Shown here piece after piece: positions 12,127 through 23,627 of a stretch of 64,000 nucleotides of DNA. The stretch covers positions 124,001 to 188,000 of the forward strand of contig JAQOOI010000064.1 of NCBI GenBank assembly GCA_028554645.1, given 5' to 3'. Within the stretch, counting starts at the first letter, position 1; every line of letters begins with the position of its first letter. The position numbers and the translations under genes are program-made. Source of the stretch: Omphalotus guepiniiformis (taxonomy: Eukaryota; Basidiomycota; Agaricomycetes; Agaricales; Omphalotaceae). The notes beneath the pieces were generated by a model. The model saw only the letters and a program-made list of their open reading frames with translations. It was not told where the DNA came from and did no database searches.

Positions 12127-12842
12127 ACCTGCTTCAACTGGTGAAAATGTAGATTATCTGCTATTGCTACGCGTATTGGGATCCGTCAAGTACGTTCTCG
12201 TTTCTTGCTACTGAATGCGCGTCGCTGATACGACAAGGCTACAGCTGCCTGCCTGCTGCCTGCGCTTCTTGCTTTTTTGATCTATAAGGGCTATTGGCTT
12301 ATTGCAAAATTTGAACAAAATTAAGCCCGTTGTATAGAGTATTATCTAGACTCTCAACCGCTACACACGATATTTGTCGATTTTTACGTGCCTACTTTTG
12401 TTTTGTAGCATCCAAAATCAAGTTCACATGTTCTTTTTCAACTATGGCCGGAGCTCTTTTTTTTACGACATCGCAAGCAGTAACTAACGTTTTGAAGACC
12501 TTACTCAAAGCTTTGACCTCATGGATGGCCGAAGGAAACAGTTACTTGCTGGGTTCGGGGTTCTCAAAATGTCGCTACATTCTGCTTTAAAGCTCCAAGT
12601 CACGCAAGGCGCCTTGAAGATTGATCTTCGTAAGCTCATATCAATATAATACGACAAGAATGCGATATTATTATCTAGGTGTGTATGCTACTCTGGTCAT
12701 AGCCCAGATCCAAGAAAAATACATGTACAAATGCAACGGTAGATTAGCAAGAGATAGTATATACACCGTCAAGAGATCATCACCACAGATCATCACGGAG
12801 CACAAGCAAACAATCGTACGACTCCCCTTAGGCAAAAACCCG
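12127..12842. other. Intergenic region
   Basis: This lies between the stop of the small gene and the stop of the dynamin-like gene. It is AT-rich, with short frames only. No coding exon, RNA gene or repeat is supported; 3' untranslated regions of both flanking genes are expected here. Confidence 0.5.
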
Positions 12843-15800
12843 TCATTTCTCACTGGCCATGAACCCAAAATCATCCAATTCCTTCCTAACAGTCTCCAAC
12901 ATCTTGCACCGAGCTAGATGCTCAGTCCGCCTGGTGACAACGTGCGGATCCTCACTCAGATATTTCGCACAGCGCTCGCTCGCACTTGCAGTTCCCAACC
13001 CAAATTTTGAGATGAGGAAAGCCTGAAGGGACTTCTCGAGTGCTCTAACGAATGTCAAGTCAATGCAGGAGGGAACGTTGTCAATCACTCGCTGTGACGA
13101 TGAATTTTAGCCTCTCGGCGGGACTAGAACAAGCGAGAAGAACGAACCTTGTATGCAACTTGGAAATACCCACGGACCTCAGCCATCACCCTGAGCTCCT
13201 GTTCGTAATCGTCTGGTGGTGTCAGCTTGCCCAACAGCTCTTCCGCAGAAGCTACGTCAATGTCATATTTCTTCAGCATAGACAGAATCGTCTGAACATC
13301 TTCTTCAAAAGTTTTCGACATTGACGCCGCTTGCGGAGGTGTACGTGGTTTGAACGGATTGTCAAGGTTCCGAGCTCCGAAGGAGGAAAAGTCGTCAGTA
13401 GTCTTGGAACCAAAAGCTGAAGAGCTGGATGATGGTGCAGGACAGAAAATATTGGCCGAAGCAGACGTGGCACCAAAGGCGGCACCAGAAGTTCCACCAT
13501 TGCTTGTAGTTGTAGTCGGAAAAGATTTGGTAGTCGAGGCTCCAAAGGTTGCTTGGGTAGCACTCTGAGAGGCATCGGTAGTAGTCGAGGTCATGCTCGC
13601 AGCAGCAGCCGGAATAGTATTCGCAGATGCTGAAGAAGACTTTGCCTGATTGAATGAAGGGAAGTTCGCTGGAGCTGGTGAAACAGTACCCACCACAAGG
13701 GTAGATGTTAGTGACAAACTAGGGAATCACATCAACACCCGTACTCACACGACATTCTACCAAGGGATGAGGCAGGAGCGGGAGCGGCAACCTTCTGCTG
13801 CTTCTCTTTAGGCTCTCCATTCTCGTCTTCACCGTTCCTGATTGCTTTGTACTTCGCGAGCCACCTCTCTGTAGATGCCTGATAATAGTGATTGTTCTGA
13901 GTGAAGGGAGTACATTCCCATTCCAACATCGCCTCGAGAAATTGCTCGCACGTTGCTCGATGTTGTGAAATGAGCTCAAGGATGCAAGTCCTGAAGTACA
14001 TATAAGAATTCACTACAACGATTGAAAATTGGATTCGCTCACCTCAAGAAAGCTCGAAGGGAGTCAAACCTTTCAAAATCTCTGTTGATATTCTCCAAAA
14101 GAAGGGTCTGAGTAGACGATTCTACTTTCTTGAAGCACGCTTTGACGCTATTCAACCAGGTCTTTTGGAAGCCAACGATCAAGGAAACTTTGGCATCGAA
14201 AGGTACATTGCCCGCTAATTCTCTCGTAACAGATCTAAGCAAGTCAGATATCATCAGGACGCCGGCTTCCAAATTATGCACACGCGCTCACTTTTCAATG
14301 TGAATTCTCATTTGTGTCAAGTTGAAAGGCTTCTCGGTACTTAGGGACGGATCTTCTCCTTCCTCGTCTTCTTCACCTTCAGCTTGCAGCCGAGCCATGA
14401 ACTCTGCCTGTCGTGGATCCTTCGCCGCGGACGGCACGAAGTTCGGAGCTGTACGACGGATGGCGATCTTCAAAGCCCTGTAGCTGTCTCGATGTTCGTG
14501 AATCAATTTTGTGGTACGCTGACTGCCCATAACATAGTTTTGAATTGTGTTGGAATAGCTTGTGAGCATCTTCAAGAGGTATGTCGCGGGCTCCTCACTA
14601 ATGGCTTTGGGCATGGCGGTTAATTCGTTTCGGCAGGCTTCTAAGCGAGAGTTCGCATCTTGGCGTATCCTCGGAAGACTGTTTGAAAGAATAAGAACAA
14701 ACGCAACTATTCGAAACATAGGTAGGAAAGACTCACGTGTCATTGATGATTTGTAGTAGAAGACCGCTCAAGGTAGAGATGAGATTGTTCGTACCGAAGT
14801 GGCCCCTGTGATTCGACCGACTCCAGGGTGCAGTATCGCGGAAGAACGCTGCTTCCATCTCTCTCGCCATCGTTGCATTTACACCCTTGCTCCGTGCTTC
14901 GTCGTCGGGTTGACGAGTGCAGTAGTATCCATGGGTCAGACGGTGCCTGCGACCCTCGATTACTTCGAGCCAAAGATTCAGCATTTTGATTGCGCCACTT
15001 CCGAGCATGTCGGGCTTCGTGAGAACCCCTGTTAATTGAGGTCGGGTTAATCGAGGTTAATCGTAGCCTAAATTTTCATAGATCCCTCCCACACACCGAT
15101 AGTTCGTCTGCCGTCAGGATCTGCGCTTCGTGCTAGCCATAACGCCTTCTGATTCTCGATATCATCTATGAGGTGAAAAACATTAGATCAAGTCGATAGA
15201 TAGTTTCTGAGTATAGAACGTACCAGTCATAGGTACAGCCACCAAAATGATACAATTTCCTTTGATATGCGAAACGACCATGTTTTCCACAAGCTCGACT
15301 ACTTCAGGTTCGGCATTTTGAATTAACCCTAGAGACGAAATAGGTTGGTTGAAACATAAAGAACAGAAACAAATGTTGCGCTCACCTGGAAGATCAATAA
15401 AGGAGAGGTCCGTGAGGTCTGGTCCTTCCAAGTCGATACATACGACATTCTGAGAGAAGGGTGCTGCCTTGGGCGTCTGCCGCAGTTGTTCAGCGGACAA
15501 AGAAAGTATTTTTGAATATTGTTCATGAGGGTTGAGGACAGCAAATTGAGCGCGCCTAAGGGCAAGCTCGACCTGAGATTTGTCTGTAATGGTCACACCA
15601 AAGGGTGTCTCAGAAACTTCGTCCAGACGTGTACCGTCTTGACCGTATTCATTGCGTATAGAGATGCGGCAGGACCAAGGACCGGGTGAGGATGACAAAC
15701 GACATTCCATAGGGCAGCGAGTACATGTTCCTGCATCTCTTGGAACAGTTATCTAATTCAGTGGCACAACACCCTCAGCTGGATTGGCACAAAGAAACTT

Positions 15801-16047
15801 ATTGAAAAAACCTACGCCAGATATAGCTTCGACGACACTAGACTTTCCAGCACTTTGATTTCCAATTACCGTGATTCGTGGTAAATCAAGTTCATTCTGA
15901 GCACTATTTTCACGTCGCATGAGTGTTCGGTTGCGGAGGTAAACTGAAAGGCATGATAACCCACCCAACAGCGCGTAGCTGATTGACTAGAGCAAGAAGC
16001 TCTTTCCTACGTGTAGCATACAAGCTTGAAGATATCTCGGACACCAT
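12843..16047 (-). CDS. Dynamin-family large GTPase with FG/Ser-Thr-rich insert
   Basis: The spliced protein has all dynamin landmarks in order: G1 loop GNQSAGKSS (about residues 41-49), PRDAGTCTRCP switch I, DLPG switch II, TKPD G4 motif, then a long helical middle/stalk region, and a GTPase-effector-like C-terminus (VIDNVPSCIDLTFVRALE to FMASEK). At least nine introns of 45-70 bases were seen, including the first, which joins LRAVG to AQNELDLPR. Between stalk and effector domain, at about 13350-13690, is a roughly 100-residue Ser/Thr/Ala-rich stretch with TFGAS, AFGAT, AFGSK and SFGAR, resembling nucleoporin FG repeats. No pleckstrin or transmembrane domain is evident, so it is of the Mx/Vps1-like kind. 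The start at 16047 is preferred; an in-frame ATG at 16110 is possible. Membrane remodelling is inferred from family. Confidence 0.88.
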
Positions 16048-16227
16048 TTTTCTGATCAATCGGATGGAAGTAAAAGAACACAGTTTAAAAGCGACGCGTC
16101 TCTCAGACACATTTTATATTCGGTTGGCCTTTGTAGCCACGTGAGAGAAGCTGTCACGTGGTCGTGTGCGGAGGTAAAGCTAGGCTAAGGTAAAGTTACC
16201 GGCGGCACAACGTCTGGCAGGTACAGT
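16048..16227. promoter_or_regulatory. Shared divergent promoter with two CACGTG boxes
   Basis: The dynamin-like and methyltransferase-like genes start 181 bases apart in opposite directions. Two perfect CACGTG palindromes lie at 16138-16143 and 16155-16160. CACGTG is the core bound by bHLH factors of the Cbf1/Pho4 class in fungi. Whether either is used here is inference. Confidence 0.5.
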
Positions 16228-17136
16228 ATGGAAATACTACTACGTGCTCCTCAGCTCCTCAGAATTCCTCTTATCTTTACTACGATCTGGGGTATATCTC
16301 TATGCATGACCCCTCCGAATCCTTCTCCTGCTCAGCAGGAGCAAGTCAGATCCAGTGATCCACTGCAAAGGCATTCAGAAACTGTCATAACGAAGTGGTT
16401 CCCGCCGTTGGCAAAGGTTGGTGGGCTCTATCGTAGTACCCATTGGGTCGCCTTTGCAAGTCTATCTGCTTGTCAAGCTCTCAGAAAGCAATGTACAGCT
16501 GCTGATGCTGCTCCGTAGGCTTCCTTTGGGGTCGCATTTCTCGCAGAAACGTCTGTTATCCTTGCTTCCCTGTGCTCACCGGATAATTCGCTATCTCAAA
16601 ATACCTTGCAGTTTTTAACTACCCATCCGTCTCATCTACCTCAATTATCTCTTCCTTGCGTTCTCGGATCCGCGCTTACACTCTCTGGAGCTCTCATCAG
16701 GCGTGCATGCTATCGCCAACTTTCAAAGTTCTTCACGTTTGAGTTGAGTATTCAAAACGACCATTCCCTGATTACGACGGGTCCGTACGCTGTCGTTCGA
16801 CATCCCAGCTATACTGGAGCACTCCTTGCAGGCACAGGGACAATAATGACTCATTTGGGAAGAGGTTCGTGGCTCATGGAGTGCTCAGGGCTGGGTGAAC
16901 GCCTCGGAAATTCTCCTCTATCAATGAGCACCGAGTCGCAGCTGCAAATGCAGCTATGGGGCTTTCCGGCACTTCGCACGAGCGTCTACGTTTCTCTTGC
17001 AGTGATAACCTTAGCACTTCTTGTCATCATACCACGAATGAATAGAGAGGACCAGATGTTGAAGAAAACATTCGAGAAGGAGTGGGAAGAGTGGCGTTTG
17101 AACGTGAGGTATAGACTAGTACGAGGCTTATATTAG
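16228..17136 (+). CDS. Isoprenylcysteine carboxyl methyltransferase-like membrane protein
   Basis: An integral-membrane methyltransferase-like gene of at least two exons. The N-terminal exon begins MEILLRAPQLLRIPL and carries VITKWFPPLAK. After a spliced stretch at about 16415-16540 the protein continues AETSVILASLCSP and several hydrophobic spans. The family signature GPYAVVRHPSYTGALL lies near 16780-16820, and the cofactor-binding end REDQMLKKTFEKEWEEW near 17045-17095. These match the ICMT/PEMT-like family, which methylates C-terminal prenylcysteines of CaaX proteins such as Ras and mating pheromones at the ER. A spacer containing many Gln and Ser residues (near 16870-16960) separates the signature from the last transmembrane span and looks longer than usual. 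Mushrooms have several paralogues, so the exact substrate is uncertain. Confidence 0.8.
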
Positions 17137-17379
17137 GAGTGCTTCCTGTGTTATATTGTGGTGTACTTGTAACCAAGAATCCATTTATATAGGTATCAAA
17201 TACATGGTGCAGAAATCTATGTACTAACTAACATGTTAAAAAGCAAATCCGACAAACGAAATCAAAGCAAAATGCGAAGAAGATATGTGAGAAATAACAA
17301 TACAGATTCCAATAATTCATGCAGATCATATCCCGTCGTGCGTAACATCAAAATCCCTTGAGAAGAAGAAGAAAAATCA
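17137..17379. other. Convergent intergenic region
   Basis: A short AT-rich gap between the stop of the methyltransferase-like gene and the stop of the large repeat protein. No gene is seen. Confidence 0.6.
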
Positions 17380-20300
17380 TCAATGATATAAAGCAGGTGT
17401 CGGCATTCCCCAAGGTGAATTCACCCCTCGCGCATACGCCGACTTCTTATTCGCCTCTGTATTTCTCCTCGTTGTTGAATCAATACTCTCTGTCGGCGAC
17501 GCACGCTCGGATTCATACAGCGCCGGAGAGAACGCAGGAGCGACAACTGGAGATCTTCCAGGATCCGCGACTCCTTGAGCACTATACCCAGACGCCCAAC
17601 TCTTTCGTGACGATCTCCCGCCCGGAACTGGAGGTGGAACAGGAAGAGGTTCATGAGAAGACACAGGCGTGGTCCCAGCATGTAAACTCGCTCGTCTTGT
17701 GAGGCCAATATTTGGCGTACCCGTGCCCATACCCGTGCCCCAAGCTCCACTCGATCCTGTACCCCAACCTCCTCTAGAGCTGTTCGACATTGAAGGACTT
17801 GCTGGAAGCCCGTTCCCCATCCCTAACCCCCCAGGTGTTCGACTTCCCGTGCCGGTGTAGTCGGTGACGGTCGGGGTGGGCATTGGAAGAACTGTCGATG
17901 TCATGTTTGATGAAGGAGTAGGCATGGACATCGCTGCGGGGACCAGCTTGGACTGAGCCCTAGAAGATGATCCTTGAGCGTAGCTAGACACGACAGGTGC
18001 AGGCATCGTCATTACAGGAGCAGTGACGTTGGATGTCGGTGTAGGCATTGGTATAGTCGCTTGGGTAACCCTAGATGTCTGAGCTCGATTCGACTGGTAG
18101 TTGGGGACCGTTGGAGTGGGCATATCCACTACAGCAGGTGTCACTCGAGATCCACGTCGGCCTTTAGACTTAGACGCTTTACCATTCTGCGAAACGTGAT
18201 CAACAGATGGAGTAGGCATCGATACAGCAGCGGGTGTCATTCTCGAGGTACCTCCGCCCCCGGGAGTTGCTGACCCTTGAGAGCCATACTGCGGGACAGA
18301 TGGCATAGGCATAGTCATCGCAGCAGGCGTCACAGTTGAAGCACCGGAGGGTTGGTTGTATTGCGGAACACTAGGTGACGGCATCGGGACATTTGCAGGA
18401 GTCATCCTTGAAGTTTGGTTCTGATAATTAGGAACGGTCGGGGCAGGCATCGACATTGAGGAAGCTGTTGGATTTGAAGCGGGAGTAGGCATTTGCATAG
18501 CTGGTGTAGTTATGCGGGAGGAGGGAGCCGGCATGGGCATCTTCGCAGCCGTAATGGTTGACCCACCAGGGGCACTTGGAGAGGAATACTGAGGGACTGT
18601 GGGTGTGGGCATGGATGTAGCTCCACCTCCGCCTGGCGTGTACTGTGGAACTGTAGGCGTCGGCATGGATGTAACTCCCCCTCCGCCTGGAGTGTATTGA
18701 GAAACTGTGGGTGTGGGCATAGGGACTGAGGCGGGAGTCATTGCAGAGTTGCCACCAGCACTTTGGGCAGGATATTGAGGTACAGTGGGTGAAGGCATTG
18801 GTACTACAGCTGCAGTCAGAGTGGATCTACCAGAACCGCCCTGTGTCGGAAGGCCGTGTTGAGGTACAGTCGGAGAAGGCATCGAAACACGTGCATTCTC
18901 ATTCGAAGCGTACTGTGGAACTGTTGGAGCGGGCATCGACATCGCAGCTGGAGTCATTGTTGATCCACCAGCGGAAGACTGCCCGCGTGATGAATATTGT
19001 GGTACAGTCGGCGCTGGCATTGGTATAGCGGGCGCAGTCACCATAGAACGGCCGACCTCGTTCCTCAAACTACTCTTTCGTGGCCTAGTTTGACCACGCC
19101 CGACGTTGATATTTGGTGGCTGCGATAAGGGAACATTAGAGTTCACCGTATAGATCCCACCCAAAGTTCCTCCAGTTCCCGGAGTAGCCCGTCCGCTCCC
19201 AGTTCCACTGCTACTACCACTGCCATTAGCTTGACCAATAGGGAAAGAAGGGAAGGTCGAATTGAGATGACCGGAAAGTGATGCAGGCGTCCTTGAACGC
19301 GAGTAGTTCCTCGATTCTTCAGAATTCGAACTGGAAGACGACGGTGGCCTTCCAGACATCATCCCACGGTTCGAGTCATCTCCTCTTGAGAACTGACGAT
19401 TGGGATTGACATAAGGTCCTCCAGAGGTTCCAGGTAGGTAAGGTGTCCCCCCTGTGACCACTCCGGGCGGTATTTGGTATATCTGAAACTCCTGGTCTTC
19501 ATCGTCCGATTCCTCAAGTTGAACAGGCCGAGTCCCGCCACCTCCCGGGGTAGGCACAAAACCTGGCGGCAGACTATTGACAGTATAAATCTGTCCTGCG
19601 TTTGGCCTGATTCCCGGCGCGCTCATCCTACCAACCATCGACCGTCCTTCCCCAATCTCACGAGCATTGTCAATGGTAGAATCCATTTCATCGATATAAT
19701 GAGGGATGACGGGCGGTTCTTCTGCTTGCGGGAGAAGATTGATAGGTGTGTGGTGTGGGCTTAGGTAACCTCTATCGTCGGAAGAGTAATGATGACCACC
19801 TTGGGGTGAGGATGGGCGAGACTAGTGAATAACTCGCATTAGATTTACGATATGCAGCATTTTGTGATAATGAAGACATACCGGAGCCTCAACCTGTATA
19901 ATGAAGCTATGTGTACTTGTACTACCCGAAGAAGTTTGTCGACGAAGGTCACTGCCGGCGCTGTTCAAAGTGCCTTGACTATCAGTGGCATAAAGAGGCG
20001 GCCGCAAATATCGTCTTGAGTTTGAAGCCACCGAAGGCGGTCGGAGTAGATCATCTTCAGGAGGTACGTTAGGCGATACTGGCGTCTGTGAAGGCCTTTG
20101 TTAGTACATCGATCATTTGAACAGCAAGATGTTTTACCTCATCACCCAGACTCCTCCTCCATTGATCCACCGATCTCGACCTTGATTCGCTCAAACCACC
20201 ACGTGAAGCGTAATTTGCCTCGTAGTCGTCATCTCTCGCAGATTCGTTATACGTCGACCCTTCTCGTGAATGTTCGTGAATCGTGCTGAGCTCACGTTCA

Positions 20301-22266
20301 TATGCACCTCCACGGCCGAAGGATCCCCTCAATACACCACTGCTACCTGCTGTAGCCCCAGCCCCAGCCCCAGCCCCAGTCCCAGATGAGCTCGCGGAGC
20401 CAGCTCTACCCACAGAAGGAAAGGACGGTAAATAGTTGAAACCGGACATTGAAATCCCAGTCATGGTGGAAGGTGTGCCAATTTCGTTCTCTAGCGATGG
20501 CGATGGTGAAGACGGTGGGGGTGCTGGTGCAACAGGTTCTGGTTCAGAAGTCACTACGATATTCGGCGGGGGAGCAGGCATGGGGAAGTAGAATGATTCA
20601 GGCTGGGACGCATACCGAGGTTGAGAAAAAGTGACATTTTGAGGTAAACCCGGCGCAAGAGGGACTTGATTCACTGGCAGAACATCTGGAGGGGTATTGA
20701 CAGGCTGCGGTTGGGGTATTTGAGTAAGTGAGGGCGGCCAACTCCCAGGTTCAGTTACATGCTGAGGTACAGGAGGCGAGGCTTGTGGGGGCCTATAAGG
20801 AGCATCACGATGCGATTCAGGTAACTGTACTGACGCCTGAGATCGGGTGTGTGAAGACGTAGAACGCGGAGTTTGTGTCTCTAGTGGACGCTCGGGCATG
20901 ACCACAGGCTCGGGCATGTGTATCGGCTCCACCCTAGAAGTAGGAGGAGCCGTTGAAGGCGGACTATCGCGAGGGAGATCAGTTTGGAATGTTGAAAAGT
21001 CAGTCTGAACGGAGCGTGCCCGACGGGGCGTTTGTGCCTGTGAAGCAGATTCTGAAGGACCGGCAGACGTAGCTGCGTCGTTTCTTGGCCCGTGGTATCC
21101 GCGTCCAGTGGTGGTGGTCGAACTATGTACAGGGTCACGCTCACGATCCCGGGAGTGTCGGTGAGAAGTAGGCGCACTCGCATGTCTACGTCCACTCGAA
21201 GACGGAGGTGGAGCGTAATCTTGTCTGCTAGAGTCGTGCCGCGAACGCGATCGCTGACTTTGCGAATGTATTCGTCGACTAGGAGCGGAAGTGTGATCGT
21301 GCGAGTCATTCTCGTCATGGTCGTATTCTTCAATGTACGCGGTTCCGTCCCCGACTAGGCCGCGATTTCCGCCGTACGTGAGCTGGGAACCCTGTGTGGC
21401 GACCGCAGCTGCTAGCGCTACCCGTCCCCTCCTAAGACCTTCCCCGAAACCCTCTCGCCTGCCCTCTTCCCTTGCCTGAATAGTCATACCTTCCTCTCTC
21501 CACCTTCTCGCCACGCTTCGCGCCCTAGCTGCTTCCTGTTCCGCTTCATTCCTCAGCTGTTCTTCCCGCCTCAAACTTTCCTTCTCCCGCCTTATTTCCT
21601 CATCCTTCTGCCTCAGATGCAACTTATAAACCTCCGCCTCTCGTCTCGCAACCGCAGCTGCCTCTTCAGCTCGTGCAGCATCAGTAGTGAGCTGTGTGTG
21701 TGCGACAACAGACGATGCTTCCCTGGCACGCAATTGAGCTTCAGCTTGAGCCGCGCGCGTAGAAGCAGCATCGAGCTGGGAAAGAGCGGTATTCAAAAGA
21801 CTCTGAGTCTGCTTCATTTTCTCCTCCTGTGCGACGAGCAGCTTGGTAAGGGTCGCAGAGGGTACTGCAGACAAGGACTGAGCCCGCTCGCGATGACGAG
21901 TTTTAGATTGTCGGTGGCTACGAGTGGGGTCCTTACGTGCCTGCGTGGCGTACAAAGTCGGTGAAACGATTGGTTGTGAGACGTGTTTTTCTCTAGAATT
22001 CTTCCGCTCATCCTTGCTCGAAGTCTTCTGCGAAGCTGGTGGAAGTTTTTCAAGGCCGTCCAAGCCCACGGTCGATACAGGAAAAACGATCGGCGTTGAC
22101 TGTTGGAACTGTATTGGACTACGAGCATGTGCTCCATAGATCCCGTTCTTCTTCTTCAACCTGTCAGTTTATTCAGCTGCGAACGACGATAGGCGAGAGA
22201 ACCGACTACGCACGATATACCCGAGTCTGAACTAGTCCCTGACTGAGAAGATGAATATGTGGACAT
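17380..22266 (-). CDS. Large low-complexity protein with coiled coil and MPxP repeats
   Basis: Three long open frames (22159-20069, about 20060-19880, and 19800-17380) join through short introns into one protein of roughly 1,560 residues. A first exon at 22266 codes MSTYSSSQSGTSSDSG and splices through GTGCGT to LKKKNGIYGAH. Residues about 100-260 form a strongly charged coiled coil (EEKMKQTQSLLNTALSQLDA, then Arg/Glu-rich). This is followed by long Ser/Pro-rich disordered sequence containing REGSTYNES and SVDQWRRSLGDE. The last third holds about 18 copies of a Met-Pro-x-Pro-(Thr/Ser)-Val-Pro-x-Tyr motif spaced about 20-25 residues apart. There is no signal peptide or membrane span. I recognise no characterised homologue; a scaffold role is only a guess. 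The joins at GDE and near 19880 are by eye. Confidence 0.7.
17860..19030 (-). repeat. Protein-coding repeat array, MPxPTVPQY units
   Basis: Within the preceding gene, about 18 degenerate units of 60-75 bases encode a core M-P-(T/A/S)-P-(T/S)-V-P-(Q/N)-(Y/H), usually preceded by T-P-A-x-x. Two adjacent units with TPGGGG linkers, near 18600-18720, are nearly identical, suggesting recent duplication. Other units have lost part of the core (for example MPAPSS). Confidence 0.85.
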
Positions 22267-23627
22267 AATATACCTCAGTTGGCTGGGTCAAAAACGAATC
22301 TACGTGGCTGGTAACCCTGTGCTAGAGGTGTAGGGCATATATGCCAGAGAAGCACCCAAAATAGTCCGTGTTCGCACTGCCGGCTGACTCGGGTTACCCC
22401 AGTCACAGACGCCGAAAGAGCAGGCCAAATTTGCCGCGCGAATGAAGGAATACGTGTATGTTTTCAGACAGGAACAACGAGCAGATAAATGGATGGGAAA
22501 AGTCAAATTTTTCACTATTCCAGATTCCAGAATCCAATATACTTGAGATTCTCGGTTACTTCCACGTGACATGCTATACCACGCTACTTTGAATCGTGCC
22601 TGAATGATCGCAGCCTCTCTTAGTGCGACAAATACCCACTGCTGAAGCATAGAAGGTCTTACTGCATGGACTTTCACGGACCAAAAATTCATCGTTGCAC
22701 GAGTCGACCAAATTCAAATCGAATTTGAGGCACTTACTGGAAGCTGTATATGTTTGACAAGCCGAAGAGCATCAAGCACAGTTCAATCGCGATACTTAAA
22801 AATTGAATCAATTTTTATGATCACGATGGCGGAGGCCAAGCATCTAGGGTACCAGTGGGTGGCATATGGAACCGAGAATACAGGAAATCCAGCGCGCCTG
22901 CCACCGACGGTCCATGCTAGGTATGACCTTATCTTGCTCGCAGTCACTGAAAACCCTTCGTGCCGAGTCCTGCCGCGGCCCCTCTGGCTTAGCTTCAGTT
23001 GGTCCACTCAAAGTCCAACGTGAACTGTAGGCTCTTCAGGTGACATCAATAGATCTACGAAGGGACGAAAGATCGACAGGGTCTCGATCAGCATGAAATA
23101 CACGTTGACGTTTTGTAATACATACCAACAGACAATGAACGGAGACCTTGCCCACACAGAGCAGATACTTTGCATGTTGATGAGATGGCCGACCGCTCAA
23201 AAAAGCCCAGATGAGATTTGCCGGTGTTGACTCGGAGTTGACCTTTGTACTCTCGTTATTATCACATTTTTTCACATTTGTGGTCCACGTCCCCGGCGAT
23301 TTTCATTGTCCTCCCTTTTCGTGGCATTAAGTTGCACAAAGCTTTCGCTTACACCCAGAAATACAACGCTAAAATGTGGCCAAAACGGGCCGGGATCATC
23401 AGGCTCCTATTCCCACAAACGCATTGACTGTTTATGGTAATGGGGTCAATGCTCTCAGTGTCCCAACTCGATGAATGGTGGTTGTAATACCGGCGAGAAG
23501 GGCTTGTATAAAGAAGGGGATGCAGATCCTGTCCGGAAAACCATCTCGTCCCCATCTACATCGAACTACATTCCCTTTCCTCGTCTGTTTTTCCCGTCTA
23601 GTCCTTCGCCACTCTTCTGCACCCTTT
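22267..23627. other. Divergent intergenic region
   Basis: A 1.36-kb gap between two genes that start away from each other, so both promoters must be here. A CACGTG box is at about 22563. A 130-codon minus-strand frame at 22300-22692 lies directly upstream of the large repeat gene and has no recognisable domain, so I do not call it. No repeats or RNA genes are seen. Confidence 0.5.

Noticed and set aside
22300..22692. Minus-strand 130-codon frame upstream of the large repeat gene
   Set aside because: No domain and no continuation; probably promoter or leader sequence of that gene.
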